A stretch of DNA of 64,000 nt, from positions 1-64,000 of the forward strand of contig NZ_JACMYO010000001.1 in assembly GCF_020889685.1 (NCBI RefSeq). Direction: 5' to 3'. Each line of letters starts with the position of its first letter. Position 1 is the first letter of the stretch. Below are positions 27,742-37,405 of this stretch, piece by piece. A program made the translations under genes and the position numbers. This stretch comes from Bradyrhizobium oropedii. GTDB taxonomy: Bacteria > Pseudomonadota > Alphaproteobacteria > Rhizobiales > Xanthobacteraceae. The notes beneath the pieces are model-generated. The model saw only the letters and a list, made by a program, of their open reading frames with translations. It ran no database searches and had not been told where the DNA came from.

Positions 27742-28736
27742 CTAGCCGATCCTTACGATCGTCTTGCCAAAGTTTCGTCCCTGCAGCATGCCGATGAATG
27801 CGCTGGGCGCATTTTCGATGCCGTCAGTGATGTCCTCGCGGATCTTGATTTCACCGCTGGCGAGCCGTGCCGACATCTGTGCGATCGCTTCTGGAAATCG
27901 CGCGGCATAGTCCGAGATGATGAAGCCACGGATCGTCAGGCGCGACTTGAGCAGGTGCGTCAGCTCGGGTCCGGGATATTTTGTCTTGAGATTGTATTGG
28001 GCCATCAGGCCGCAGATTATGACACGCGCGTGTGAGTTGAGCAGTGGCCACACCGCATCGAGGATGGCGCCGCCGACGTTCTCGAAATCGATGTCGACGC
28101 CCGTAGGGCACGCTGCGGCGAGCGCCGCGGGAAAGTCTGATGACTTGTAGTCGACGCAGACGTCATAGCCTAGTTCGTCCACCGCATATCTGCACTTCGC
28201 TTCGCCGCCCGCGATGCCCACGGTACGCAGGCCGTATCGCTTTGCGAGTTGCCCGACCAGCGCGCCAACCGCGCCGGTCGCCGACGAAACCACGATGGTC
28301 TCTCCCGGCTTCGGCGCGCGAGATCGAACAGGCCTACATAAGCGGTCCAGCCGGGCAGTCCCATCGGGCCAAGCCAGGCCGACGGGCTGTGCGAGCCAGT
28401 GATCTTCCGCAGAGGCGGAGACTTCAGGACCGCATATTCCTGCCAGTGCCCGGGCCCCCAAACCAGATCACCGGGAGCAAACGCGGCGTTTTTCGATTCG
28501 ACGACTTCGCCCACGGTATGGCCGTTCATGACGTCGCCGATGTCGATCGCCTGGATGTAGGATTTGCCCCCGTCCATCTGTCCGCGCATGTAGGGATCCA
28601 GCGAAAGAAAGCGGTTTCTGACCAGGACTTCATCAGCCCCGAGCGCCGGCACGGGAGCTTCAACGATCGCGAAGTCATCGGGGGTCGGCATGCCCTGCGG
28701 ACGCTGTTTCAGAAGAATGCGGCGATTGCTGTTCAT
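27742..28736 (-). pseudogene. NADP-dependent MDR oxidoreductase (CurA/quinone reductase-like), frameshifted
   Basis: Two overlapping frames together make one complete medium-chain reductase of about 330 residues. The N-terminal part (28736 to about 28320) has LSLDPYMRGQM and WLGPMGLPGWTAYVGLFDL. The C-terminal part carries the Rossmann motif SSATGAVGALVGQLAK and ends in QGRNFGKTIVRIG. The switch near 28315-28325 needs one base to restore the family pattern GLFDL-x-KPGETIVV. It would reduce 2-enals/enones with NADPH. It is divergent from an Old Yellow Enzyme gene, with paired operator-like sites between. Real decay or a sequencing error are both possible. Confidence 0.75.
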
Positions 28737-28757
28737 CGGATCGGCCTCCTGTTGGAG

Positions 28758-28776
28758 ATATGACCAGTCGTCTTGT
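28758..28776 (-). promoter_or_regulatory. TetR operator-like site 1
   Basis: The reverse complement reads ACAAGACGACTGGTCATAT. It lies 22 bp upstream of the MDR start on the minus strand. An imperfect dyad (GAC-x5-GTC core) is visible. The same 18-bp core occurs at 28798-28816 and 42721-42738. Confidence 0.6.
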
Positions 28777-28797
28777 AACTAGATGCGATTGACAAAT

Positions 28798-28816
28798 GCA
28801 AGACGACCGGTCATAT
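28798..28816 (+). promoter_or_regulatory. TetR operator-like site 2
   Basis: GCAAGACGACCGGTCATAT, the inverted partner of site 1 with 21 bp between them, placed in the divergent promoter region of the MDR and Old Yellow Enzyme genes. It differs from the site next to the TetR gene at 42745 by one base in the core. Confidence 0.6.
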
Positions 28817-28887
28817 TTTAACGAATGGACACGACGGCGGACGCGGAAGACGAAAGCGCGCGTCGCCGACAACAGCGAAGTCAATTC

Positions 28888-30006
28888 ATGCCAAACTCGC
28901 TCCACGATCCGTTTGCTATCGGTGACCTGCGCTTGTCGCACCGCGTCGTCATGGCCCCGCTCACGCGAATGCGGGCGGGCCCCGGCGGCGTGCCGACCGC
29001 GCTCAACCAGACTTACTACGCCCAACGTTCAAGCGTGGGTGGCTTCCTGATTTCCGAGGCGACGCAGATCTCTGCCGTGGGCAAAGGCTTTCCCGGCACA
29101 CCGGGAATCCACGATCGCGCGCAGGTGCGTGCCTGGCGGGACGTCACCGATGCCGTGCATGCCGGCGGCGGCTTCATCTTCCTGCAGCTTTGGCACGTCG
29201 GGCGGATATCGCATTCGCTGCATCAGCCGTTTGGCCAAGCGCCGGTCGCGCCGTCGGCGATCAGGCCGGCGGGCAACGCACTTGGGCCGGACTTCAGGCC
29301 GCTTCCGTTCGAGACGCCGCGGGCGCTCCAACTGCATGAGATCTGGGATGTGGTCGATGACTACCGACGTGCTGCCCGCAACGCGGTGGCCGCGGGGTTC
29401 GACGGTGTCGAGGTCCACGGCGCCAATGGCTATCTGCTCGATCAGTTCCTGCAGGATCGTACCAATCATCGCGATGACGGATATGGCGGCAGCATCGAAA
29501 ATCGGGCGCGCCTGCTGCTCGAGGTGACGGACGCAGTGATCGGCGTATGGGGGCGCGAGCGCGTCGGCGTCAGGCTGTCGCCGTTTGGCGCCTATGGCGA
29601 CATCGCCGACAGCGACCCTGAAGCGACCTTCGGCCATGTCGTCCAGCAACTCAGCCGGCGCGGTGTCGCATATCTCCACCTCATCGAGCCGCGCGCGAGC
29701 CTGGTGACGCGGAGCGATGCGCTCGCAGCGGATGCGCCATCGGCATCGGCGCTGTTCAGGCGGCAGTTCGTCGGACCCTGCATCGTGGCCGGCGGATTCT
29801 CCGAGACCGCGGCCAATCGGGTCATCGCCGCCGGCGAAGCCGACGCGGTCGCGTTTGGCCGCTTCTTCGTTGCCAATCCGGACCTGCCGCAGCGACTGAA
29901 GCTGGGGGCCGCGCTCCAGCCCTATGATCGCAGCACGTTCTACGGCGGCGGTGCCAAGGGATATACGGATTATGCGCCGTTGAGCGGCGAACTCGTCCAT
30001 GTCTGA
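28888..30006 (+). CDS. Old Yellow Enzyme-family alkene reductase
   Basis: 372 residues from the ATG at 28888; the track upstream to 28825 overlaps the operator region and lacks family character. TIM-barrel flavin enzyme: VMAPLTRMRA (FMN site), LWHVGRISH, VEVHGANGYLLDQFLQD with the substrate-binding His/Asn, and NRARLLLEV. NemA-like reductases reduce electrophilic alkenes with NAD(P)H in the cytoplasm. It overlaps the SDR gene by 8 bp and is divergent from the MDR gene. Confidence 0.88.
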   Translation: MPNSLHDPFAIGDLRLSHRVVMAPLTRMRAGPGGVPTALNQTYYAQRSSVGGFLISEATQISAVGKGFPGTPGIHDRAQVRAWRDVTDAVHAGGGFIFLQLWHVGRISHSLHQPFGQAPVAPSAIRPAGNALGPDFRPLPFETPRALQLHEIWDVVDDYRRAARNAVAAGFDGVEVHGANGYLLDQFLQDRTNHRDDGYGGSIENRARLLLEVTDAVIGVWGRERVGVRLSPFGAYGDIADSDPEATFGHVVQQLSRRGVAYLHLIEPRASLVTRSDALAADAPSASALFRRQFVGPCIVAGGFSETAANRVIAAGEADAVAFGRFFVANPDLPQRLKLGAALQPYDRSTFYGGGAKGYTDYAPLSGELVHV

Positions 30007-30757
30007 GCTTGCCGGCCGGGTTGCTCTGATCACCGGCGGAGCGCAAGGGCTGGGGGCCGAGTTTGCCCGCGCCATGGCTACCGCCGGTGCGAAAATTGTG
30101 GTCGTCGACAAGCGTGAACCGGACGAACTGGTAGCCGAACTCGCGGGCCGCGGCGCCGATGCGATCGGCGCGCGGGCCGACGCCACGCGCGAAGCCGACA
30201 TGAGCGCGGTGGTCGATCTTGCGATCGCGCGGTTCGGCAAGATCGAAATCCTGGTCAACAATGCCGGTATCGTCGCCGATCTCGCGATGAAGCCGCTCGA
30301 CCAGATCAGTGCCGACGAGTGGTCGATGGTGATGACCACGAATGCGGGCAGCGCGTTCGTGTCGACGAGGGCGGTGCTGCCGGTGATGAAGGCGGGCGGG
30401 TACGGCAAGATCGTCAACATGGCATCGAGCACGTTTTTCAACGGTGCTGTGAACATGTCGCACTACATCGCGTCGAAAGGTGCGGTCATCGGGCTGACCA
30501 GGGCGTCGGCGCGCGAGCTCGGTGATTTCGGCATCCGCGTCAATTGCCTCGCTCCCGGCCTCGTCATGAATGCCGCCGTGCGCAATCACCCCGTGCTCGG
30601 GAGTGAGCGGGCCGCGCGACAGATCGATCAGCGCTGCATCAAGCGAGAGGCAGTAGCATCCGACCTGATCGGCGCGCTCCTGTTCCTCGTCGGTCCGGGT
30701 AGCGATTTCGTGACCGGCCAGACCGTCGTCGTCGATGGCGGCCTGGTCTTCCACTAG
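29999..30757 (+). CDS. Short-chain dehydrogenase/reductase
   Basis: 252 residues with the classical SDR plan: TGGAQGLG cofactor loop at about residue 13, NNAGIV at about 90, Ser in MASSTFF, YIASK as catalytic Tyr-x3-Lys, and a C-terminal SDFVTGQTVVVDGG. It overlaps the Old Yellow Enzyme gene by 8 bp, so it likely acts on the same compound. Substrate unknown. Confidence 0.88.
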   Translation: MSELAGRVALITGGAQGLGAEFARAMATAGAKIVVVDKREPDELVAELAGRGADAIGARADATREADMSAVVDLAIARFGKIEILVNNAGIVADLAMKPLDQISADEWSMVMTTNAGSAFVSTRAVLPVMKAGGYGKIVNMASSTFFNGAVNMSHYIASKGAVIGLTRASARELGDFGIRVNCLAPGLVMNAAVRNHPVLGSERAARQIDQRCIKREAVASDLIGALLFLVGPGSDFVTGQTVVVDGGLVFH

Positions 30758-30776
30758 CGTTGCGTCGGAGATGACC

Positions 30777-32456
30777 ATGAACGGAAACATGATGCATCTG
30801 CCGCTCACGATTCCGTCGCTTCTTGCGTTCGCGGCGTCTCGGCACCGCGACACGGAAGTCGTGTCGTGCCATAGCGGGGGCCGGCACCGGCGCAGCTATG
30901 GCGAGGTGTGGGGCCGCGTCAATCGGCTGGCGAAGGCGCTGCTCGAACTGGGGGTTCGCCGTGGCGATCGTGTCGGGACGATTGCCTACAACGACAGCCG
31001 GCACTTCGAGCTCTACTATGCTGTGCCCTCCATCGGCGCGGTCTGCCACACCATCAATCCACGGCTCGATCCGGAAAACCTCCGCTATGTCGTCGCGCAT
31101 GCCGATGACCGGCTGTTGTTCGTCGATGCCCGGCTTCTCGACGCGGTGCTTGGCGCGCTTCCCGACTATCCACTGCAGCGGCTGATCGCGCTGGAGGATG
31201 CCGCGCAGCCGGCACGCCCCGCGACGCTGCGCTATGAGGATCTGCTCACGGCTCAATCCGATGCGGCATTGAACATTGCGATCGGCGAGGAGGAAGCCTC
31301 GGGCCTCTGTTACACGTCGGGCACCACCGGGCGACCCAAGGGCGTGTTGTACTCGCACCGGTCGACGGTGCTGTTCGCGCTTGCGATGTGCAGCGCCAAT
31401 TCCACCGCGGTGAGCGCGCTCGACGCCGTATTGCCGGCGGTACCGATGTTTCACGTCAATGCGTGGGGAATGCCGCATGCCGCGCCGATGGCCGGCGCCA
31501 AGCTGGTGCTGCCCGGCGCGGATCTGAGCGGCCGGCATCTGGCCACCCTGTTCAACGAGGAGCAGGTGTCGCTCGCGATCGGCGTCCCCACCATCTGGAA
31601 CGGACTTCTCGAGCATCTCGGCGGGAGCGGCGACCGCTTGCCGGCCGGGATCCGCCTTGGCGTCGGCGGATCGGCCCTTCCGCGCAAGATGATCGATGCG
31701 TTCGAGGGCATGCATGGTGCGACCATGATCCATGGCTGGGGCATGACCGAGACCAGTCCGACCGGAGCGGCGGGGATCGCGCATCACGCCAGCAGGGCGC
31801 TCCCCGTCGAGGACCTGCGCACGCTTCGCGAGACGCAGGGACATGCCCTGTGGGGGATCGATCTGCGCCTGGTCGATGACGATAGCGGTGAGGTCGCCGC
31901 AGATGGCAAGACCGCCGGGCATCTTCAGGTCAGAGGGCACTGGGTTGCGAATGCCTATTTCAACGAACCGCAGCACGATGCCTTCCGCGATGGCTGGTTC
32001 GATACCGGCGACATCGCAACCATCGACGAGCGCGGCTTCCTGACCCTGACCGACCGCGCCAAGGACATCATCAAATCGGGCGGCGAGTGGATCAGCTCGG
32101 TTGCGCTCGAGAACATCGCGCAAACCCATCCGGCGATCACGGAGGCCGCGGTCATCGCAGTGCCGCATCCCAAATGGCAGGAGCGGCCGCTGTTGATTGC
32201 CGTGCGCGCGCAATCGTCCGAGATCACTGAGGCGGAATTGCTTGGGCATTTCGACGACAAGGTTCCGAGCTGGTGGCGTCCGGACGCGGTGATGTTCGCA
32301 ACCGCGTTGCCGCGCAACGGCAATGGCAAGGTGATCAAGTCGCAACTGCGCGAACGCTTCGCCGCCGAGCCGATCCTTCAGCGCTCGATCGTCGACAGCA
32401 CAGGGGGGTGGTTCCGTGAAGACTATCCAGATCAGCAAATATGGGCGACCGGGTGA
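30777..32456 (+). CDS. Acyl-CoA synthetase, AlkK-like medium-chain type
   Basis: 559 residues from the ATG at 30777, with GGAG 6 bp upstream. The P-loop CYTSGTTGRPKGV, the A5 motif HGWGMTETSP, FDTGDIATIDERGFLTLTDR, and NGNGKVIKSQL with the catalytic Lys are all present. It activates a carboxylic acid to its CoA thioester. It shares the motif set of the synthetase at the left window edge. Its end overlaps the next reductase by 41 bp, which links activation with 2-enoyl reduction. Confidence 0.88.
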   Translation: MNGNMMHLPLTIPSLLAFAASRHRDTEVVSCHSGGRHRRSYGEVWGRVNRLAKALLELGVRRGDRVGTIAYNDSRHFELYYAVPSIGAVCHTINPRLDPENLRYVVAHADDRLLFVDARLLDAVLGALPDYPLQRLIALEDAAQPARPATLRYEDLLTAQSDAALNIAIGEEEASGLCYTSGTTGRPKGVLYSHRSTVLFALAMCSANSTAVSALDAVLPAVPMFHVNAWGMPHAAPMAGAKLVLPGADLSGRHLATLFNEEQVSLAIGVPTIWNGLLEHLGGSGDRLPAGIRLGVGGSALPRKMIDAFEGMHGATMIHGWGMTETSPTGAAGIAHHASRALPVEDLRTLRETQGHALWGIDLRLVDDDSGEVAADGKTAGHLQVRGHWVANAYFNEPQHDAFRDGWFDTGDIATIDERGFLTLTDRAKDIIKSGGEWISSVALENIAQTHPAITEAAVIAVPHPKWQERPLLIAVRAQSSEITEAELLGHFDDKVPSWWRPDAVMFATALPRNGNGKVIKSQLRERFAAEPILQRSIVDSTGGWFREDYPDQQIWATG

Positions 32457-33402
32457 GGTCATCGAACTGGTCGACGTCGCGCCGCCGGATCGTGCCGGAC
32501 CGGGGGAGGTGATCATCGCCATGACGCTGGCGCCGATTCATCCCGCCGACCTGCTGCTTGCTCGGGGCTTCTACGGCGTGCGCCCCAAGCTGCCGGCCGT
32601 GCTCGGCGGCGAGGGTGTCGGACGGGTGCTGCAGGCCGGCGACGGCGTTGGGCTGAAGCCCGGCGATCGCGTTCTCGTCCCCAATCGCTATCCGTGCTGG
32701 GCCGAGCAGATCAAGATTCCGGCAACCGGGCTGTTTGCCTGTCCGCCTGACGTCCCCGACGACCAGCTTGCGCTGGTTTCGGTCAATCCGCTGACCGCGA
32801 TGCTGATGCTCGACGAAAGCAGGCTCACGCCCGGGCGCTGGTTCATCCAGAACGCGGCCAATTCCGGCGTCGGCCGCGCCGCCATCATGATTGCGCGCGC
32901 GAAGGGCCTGCGCAGCGTCAACCTCGTCCGTCGGCCGGAACTGATCCCGGAGCTGAAGTCGATCGGCGCCGACATCGTGCTGCTCGAAGGTCCCAATCTC
33001 AAGCAGCGCCTCGCTGCGGAGGCCGGTGCTGTCGCCATCGACGCTGCATTTGATGGCGTCGCCGGCGAATCGACCGCGCAGCTTGTAGCCTGCCTCGCCA
33101 AGGGCGGCACGCTGACCAGCTACGCCGGGGTCAGCAACCAGCCGTTTTCGCTATCGCCAACCGAAATGATCTTTCGCGACATCACCCTGCGCGGCTTCTG
33201 GCTGGTGGATTGGCTCACGCGCACCGCGCCGGAGACCGTCGCCGAGCGATTACAATCGCTAGTCGAGATGACGCGGCAGGGGGTGATCCGCTCGGAGGTC
33301 GCCGTCGACTATGCCGTGGAGGATTTCGCCGCCGCCATCGCACACGCGCAAAAGGGCGAGGGCAAGATCCTGCTCAGGTTCGGAACGCGTCACGCGGCCT
33401 GA
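32416..33402 (+). CDS. MDR-family 2-enoyl-CoA/thioester reductase (MECR-like)
   Basis: 328 residues, GTG start. It has PIHPADLLLARGFYG, the cofactor-binding region QNAANSGVGRAAIMIARAKG typical of MECR enoyl reductases, and a C-terminal EGKILLRFG. Zinc ligands of alcohol dehydrogenases are absent. It reduces 2-enoyl thioesters with NADPH. It overlaps the acyl-CoA synthetase gene, suggesting that an unsaturated acid is activated and then reduced. Confidence 0.82.
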   Translation: MKTIQISKYGRPGEVIELVDVAPPDRAGPGEVIIAMTLAPIHPADLLLARGFYGVRPKLPAVLGGEGVGRVLQAGDGVGLKPGDRVLVPNRYPCWAEQIKIPATGLFACPPDVPDDQLALVSVNPLTAMLMLDESRLTPGRWFIQNAANSGVGRAAIMIARAKGLRSVNLVRRPELIPELKSIGADIVLLEGPNLKQRLAAEAGAVAIDAAFDGVAGESTAQLVACLAKGGTLTSYAGVSNQPFSLSPTEMIFRDITLRGFWLVDWLTRTAPETVAERLQSLVEMTRQGVIRSEVAVDYAVEDFAAAIAHAQKGEGKILLRFGTRHAA

Positions 33403-33423
33403 GACAGAAGCAGCGGGGCAATC

Positions 33424-34575
33424 ATGACGACCGCAAGCAAGATGCTCATCTCGGCGCTCGCACTCGGGCTGTTCTGTTGCACGCTCGCGCGCGCGGCGCC
33501 GCAATACGATACCGGCGCCTCCGATACCGAGATCAGGATCGGGCAGACCTATCCTTACAGCGGGCCGGCCTCGATGTTCAGCACCGGGGCTAAAGTCGAG
33601 CTGGCCTATTTCCGCATGATCAACGAGCGAGGTGGCATCAACGGGCGCCGCATCAACCTGATCTCGCTCGACGATGCCTACGGTCCGCCCAAGACGGTCG
33701 AGCAGACCCGCAAGCTCGTCGAGCAGGACGAGGTGTTGTTCATCTTCAATTCGCTCGGCACGGCGACCAACGCCGCGACCCAACGCTATCTCAATGCCAA
33801 GAAGGTGCCGCAACTCTTCGTCGCGACCGGCGCCAGCAAGATCAGCGATCCGAAGACCTATCCCTGGACCATGGGCTGGCTGCCCAGCTACCGCAGCGAG
33901 GCGTTCATCTACGCCCGCTATGTCCTCGCCACCGTGAAAGATGCGAAGATCGGGATCCTCTATCAGAACGACGATCTCGGGAAGGATTATCTGGCCGGCT
34001 TCCGCGCCGGCCTTGGCGAGGCGGCGGACCGGCTGATCGTCAAGCAGGTGCCTTACGAGGTTGCCGAGCCGACCATCCAGTCCGAGCTGACGATCCTGAG
34101 GGCTTCCGGCGCGAACGTCCTGCTCAACGTCTCCTCGCCAAAATTCGCGGCGCAGGCTATTCGAAAAGCCGGCGCGTCGGATTGGAAGCCGCTCCACATC
34201 CTCACCAACATCTCCAATTCCGTCGCCGGCGTGTTGAAGCCCGCAGGTCTCGACAGCGCGGTCGGATTGATCTCCGCGCGCTATCAGAAGGATCCCGCAG
34301 ATCCCGAATGGGTTGACGATGATGGGATGCGTGAATTCCAGCGTTTCATGCGGCAGTATTACCCGGACGGCGACCCGCAGGACCTGTTCAACGTCTATGG
34401 CTACAACGTCGCGCAGGCCATCGTCGAGGTGCTGCGCCGCTGCGGCGATGATCTGACGCGCGCGAACCTGCTGCGGCAGGCAACCAACCTCGACGGATTG
34501 CAGCTCGGCACGGTGATCCCCGGCATCAAGGTCACGACCAGAAGGTTTCGGCGACATTCAGAGCGGCGGGACTGA
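33424..34575 (+). CDS. ABC substrate-binding protein, LivK-like, altered C-terminus
   Basis: 383 residues. Signal peptide ends CTLARAAPQYDTG; then the periplasmic binding fold with QTYPYSGPASMF and the second-lobe KIGILYQNDDLGKDYLAGF. The last residues (RRFRRHSERRD) do not fit the family, which continues for about 30 residues with a conserved FGD element. In the next frame FGDI can be read at once, so a small deletion and frameshift near 34540 is likely. No permease or ATPase genes are adjacent, so it would depend on another transporter or serve sensing. Confidence 0.75.
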   Translation: MTTASKMLISALALGLFCCTLARAAPQYDTGASDTEIRIGQTYPYSGPASMFSTGAKVELAYFRMINERGGINGRRINLISLDDAYGPPKTVEQTRKLVEQDEVLFIFNSLGTATNAATQRYLNAKKVPQLFVATGASKISDPKTYPWTMGWLPSYRSEAFIYARYVLATVKDAKIGILYQNDDLGKDYLAGFRAGLGEAADRLIVKQVPYEVAEPTIQSELTILRASGANVLLNVSSPKFAAQAIRKAGASDWKPLHILTNISNSVAGVLKPAGLDSAVGLISARYQKDPADPEWVDDDGMREFQRFMRQYYPDGDPQDLFNVYGYNVAQAIVEVLRRCGDDLTRANLLRQATNLDGLQLGTVIPGIKVTTRRFRRHSERRD

Positions 34576-34605
34576 GCACCGCAATCGATCGAGGGATTCA
34601 TCGCC

Positions 34606-35070
34606 ATGACCGATCTCATGCCGCCGCCAGGCCTCGTCCATCTCTGCTCGGCAGCGGCAAGGCTGGCCGAACGGGTCCCGATCCCTGAGGGGCCGTCGGG
34701 AACGCGGGCGATCGTCGAGGTGTTGTCGATGCAATGCACCGGCGAACGGTTTCGGGCGACGCTGAAGGGAGCGACGGCGGCCGACTGGCTGATGATCGCG
34801 CCGGGCGGACAATTCGGGACGCCGGATGTCCGCCTCGTGCTCGAAACGGACGACCAGGCGATCGTCTTCGTCCAGTACAACGGGCGGATCGACTTCGCCG
34901 CGGCGCCCGGAAAATTCCGGCTGGTGGTGGCGCCCCGGTTCGAGACCGGCGATGCTCGATACGCCTGGATCAACCGGATCCAGGCGGTCGGCGTCGGTGT
35001 GATGGATCTCGCGACGCGCAGTCTCATATATGATTTCTACGAGGTCCGCCCCGACTGGCCGCAGGGCTGA
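34606..35070 (+). CDS. DUF3237-family protein
   Basis: 154 residues matching the DUF3237 pattern of small single-domain proteins: DWLMIAPGGQFGTPDVRLVLET, then VQYNGRI, and FETGDARYAWINRIQAVGVG at the C-terminus. No catalytic function is established for the family. It is encoded between the binding protein and a GST within the enoyl/electrophile gene set. Confidence 0.78.
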   Translation: MTDLMPPPGLVHLCSAAARLAERVPIPEGPSGTRAIVEVLSMQCTGERFRATLKGATAADWLMIAPGGQFGTPDVRLVLETDDQAIVFVQYNGRIDFAAAPGKFRLVVAPRFETGDARYAWINRIQAVGVGVMDLATRSLIYDFYEVRPDWPQG

Positions 35071-35157
35071 GCGGACCGTCCGCGCCGGCGGTGGGTGCCT
35101 GGTCATATCGTACCGGTCGCCACAAGGGGCTGTGCTGCTACATCACGCGAGGGAACG

Positions 35158-35778
35158 ATGAAGCTCTACTATGCGCCGCAGTCGCCATTCGCACGCAAGG
35201 TCAGGGTCGCTGCGATCGAACTCGGCCTGTCGGACCGCATCACGCTCGAATATGCGAAGGTGGTGCCGGGGCTCGCCAACAGGACCTATGCCGACGCGGT
35301 CAATCCGCTGCGCCAGGTTCCGGCATTGGTTGCCGATGACGGCAAGATCATTCACGGCTCCGCGGTCATCTGCGACTATCTCAATGCGCTCGCGGGTGGG
35401 AATCTGCTTCCACCGCCCACCGGCAGCGACCGCTGGCGTGTCCTGACCAACGACGCGCTGGCCCAGGGCATGTGCGACGCCGTCATCGCGGTTCGCTACG
35501 AGACCGGCCTTCGTCCGCCGGAGTTCAGGTGGCCGGCATGGGTCGACGATCAATGGGACAAGATCAGGTCCGGGCTTGCGTGGTTCAACCATCACGGCGA
35601 TCAGCTCGACGGGCCGCTCGACATCAGCCATATCACCCTCGGCTGCCTGCTCGGCTATGTCGAGTTCAGGTTCGGCGATCACGGCTGGACCGATTTCCCG
35701 GTCGTGACGTCCTGGTACCGGTCACTTTGCCGGCGGAGCTCTTTCGAGCTCACGCGCCCCGCCGATCCTTCGGCGTAA
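35158..35778 (+). CDS. Glutathione S-transferase
   Basis: 206 residues. Thioredoxin-like N-domain begins MKLYYAPQSPFARKVRVAA with the Ser of the active-site loop; NPLRQVPALV is the cis-Pro region and HGSAVICDYL the glutathione-binding SNAIL-like motif. The helical C-domain follows. It conjugates glutathione to electrophiles in the cytoplasm. A 13-bp match to the TetR operator-like core (CTGGTCATATCGT) lies at 35099-35111, 47 bp before its ATG. Confidence 0.85.
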   Translation: MKLYYAPQSPFARKVRVAAIELGLSDRITLEYAKVVPGLANRTYADAVNPLRQVPALVADDGKIIHGSAVICDYLNALAGGNLLPPPTGSDRWRVLTNDALAQGMCDAVIAVRYETGLRPPEFRWPAWVDDQWDKIRSGLAWFNHHGDQLDGPLDISHITLGCLLGYVEFRFGDHGWTDFPVVTSWYRSLCRRSSFELTRPADPSA

Positions 35779-35820
35779 CGGCATGGTGGTTTGGTCTCCC
35801 GCTGGCATCGTGGGGGATGT

Positions 35821-36470
35821 TCAAGCCGTGGGGCTCGCTGCGCAAATCAACGCAACGAGCGTGTCGGCATTGCTAGCGATGCTCTCTGTCCGCAGATCGC
35901 CACGCGACTGGATTGCGACCATGTCGAGCGTTGCGATGACGAGCCTCAGCGCGGTGGCCGGCGACACGCCGGCCTGAAGGTCGCTGTCGGCGCAAGCCAG
36001 CTCGATACGATGAAGCAACGCCTGCTCCAGACGCCTTCGCGCGTGGAGGATTTCATCCTTGATGATCATGCCGGCGCTAGACGCCTCGAACCAGGCCGCC
36101 AATGCTAGGCATCCCTTGGCGCCGGTGCTCGGGCGGTAGATCGAGAGCAGCCGGCGAAACAGGCTCCGCAGCACCACACCGAGCGGTGCCGAGCGGCCGA
36201 GCTCTTCGGCCAAGGCGATCTCGACGGTGGCGCTTTCAGGCAGGCCAGATACATCGCCTGCTTGTCGCCGAATGCCAGATAGAGGCTTGGTCGCCGCATT
36301 CCGGTGACGGCGCTGATGTCGTCGAGCGACGTCGCCTCATAGCCGGCCGACCGAAATTGCGCCGCGATGGCCCGGCGTGCGGCGTCCGCGTCGTATCGCC
36401 GGGGGCGGCCTCGCTGCCGTCGCGGAGCGGCGTCGATCTCCGGCGCGGGTGAGGTGCGGCGAGTGGTCAT
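35821..36470 (-). pseudogene. TetR-family regulator, frameshifted
   Basis: An N-terminal TetR HTH is read from the ATG at 36470 (GYEATSLDDISAVTGMRRPSLY ending in LAFGDKQAMYLACL). The ligand domain continues in another frame from about 36236 with AEELGRSAPLGVVL to the stop at 35821. One missing base near 36236-36250 explains the split. The start overlaps the thioesterase stop (ATGA), so the two were co-transcribed. As written the protein would be a truncated DNA-binding domain with a wrong tail. Confidence 0.7.
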
Positions 36471-37318
36471 GTGGTCCGAGCAGCGCTGCGTGGATCGGCG
36501 TCCTCGGGGTGTGAGCGAGATGGATATCTGGCGCGCACAAGCTGGCGGGACGTCGCCAGCAGCGTTCCATCTGGCGCCCAGATCCGCGAATCCTGATCGA
36601 AATATCCGTGTGTGCCGATCGTGGTGGAGGCTTCGATCAGCACGTGCTGTCCGCCAATGGCTGCGAGCGTCCCCTCCGTGCAGTGGTAGTGATTGGAAAT
36701 GCTGACAGTGGCGATCGCCGGCCGCGGCGCGGGACGATAATAGCTGCGGGCAATCGATGCGTCGGTGAGGGCGGCGAGCCGCTCGAAGTCCATCGCGTCG
36801 TCGCCGAGCAATCGCGTCCACACACGGCTCGTGCCGTCGCCGTCAGCACCGGGCGCGCCAAGCGCGTGCCGCATGTCGTGGGATGCGACCCACGTGCCGG
36901 GAAACAAGCTCCGATCCAGCGCTTGTAGCTCATCGGGTGAGGGTACACAGGGCATCGTGCGCACCGTGAACGATGGATCATCGCGCGGGCGCGACTGCAG
37001 CATCGTGGCTTCAGCGACCGGCGTGCCGTCGGTCAGATGCAAGCGGGCGCGGTGGCATTCCGAGGCCGCCGCCGTGCGGAGCGCGCTGACCGCGATGATC
37101 ACGCTTGCGCCCGAAGGCGCGGCCGCAAGGAATTCGGCGTTGAGCGTCTTGGGGACCATGCCGGCCTCAGCAGCGCCGCGTAACGCTCGCGTTGCGACAG
37201 CCAGAATCCAGCCACCAAAGGCGCCGCCTCCAGTCAGGAAGGCGTCGTGCACATCCGCTTGCAGCCGGCCGCCCGGCGCGCGCCACAGCCGCGTAGCATC
37301 CTCAAAAACCGAGTCCAT
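36467..37318 (-). CDS. Acyl-CoA thioesterase, TesB-like double hotdog
   Basis: 283 residues. It matches thioesterases with two hotdog domains: GGGAFGGWILAVATRAL in the first, and SNHYHCTEGTLAAIGGQHVLIEA plus YFDQDSRIWAPDGTLLATSRQL in the second. It would hydrolyse acyl-CoA to acid and CoA. It is divergent from the TetR gene at 37406, with an operator-like site between them, and is followed by the frameshifted TetR. Confidence 0.75.
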   Translation of the reverse strand: MDSVFEDATRLWRAPGGRLQADVHDAFLTGGGAFGGWILAVATRALRGAAEAGMVPKTLNAEFLAAAPSGASVIIAVSALRTAAASECHRARLHLTDGTPVAEATMLQSRPRDDPSFTVRTMPCVPSPDELQALDRSLFPGTWVASHDMRHALGAPGADGDGTSRVWTRLLGDDAMDFERLAALTDASIARSYYRPAPRPAIATVSISNHYHCTEGTLAAIGGQHVLIEASTTIGTHGYFDQDSRIWAPDGTLLATSRQLVRARYPSRSHPEDADPRSAARTT

Positions 37319-37376
37319 CGCGCATCCTCATCCGCTCGTCTTGCCTCTTCACGCCATAACCAAGTCGGGACTTTAC

Positions 37377-37394
37377 AATACGACCGATCGTGCT
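37377..37394 (+). promoter_or_regulatory. TetR operator-like site between thioesterase and TetR genes
   Basis: AATACGACCGATCGTGCT, which matches the perfect palindrome at 38027-38044 at 15 of 18 positions. It lies 12 bp before the TetR ATG and upstream of the divergent thioesterase, a typical autoregulatory position. Confidence 0.55.
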
Positions 37395-37405
37395 ATTATT
37401 TCGTC

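Noticed and set aside
30639..32522. 627-codon open frame on the minus strand
   Set aside because: Antisense of the acyl-CoA synthetase; shadow of codon bias.
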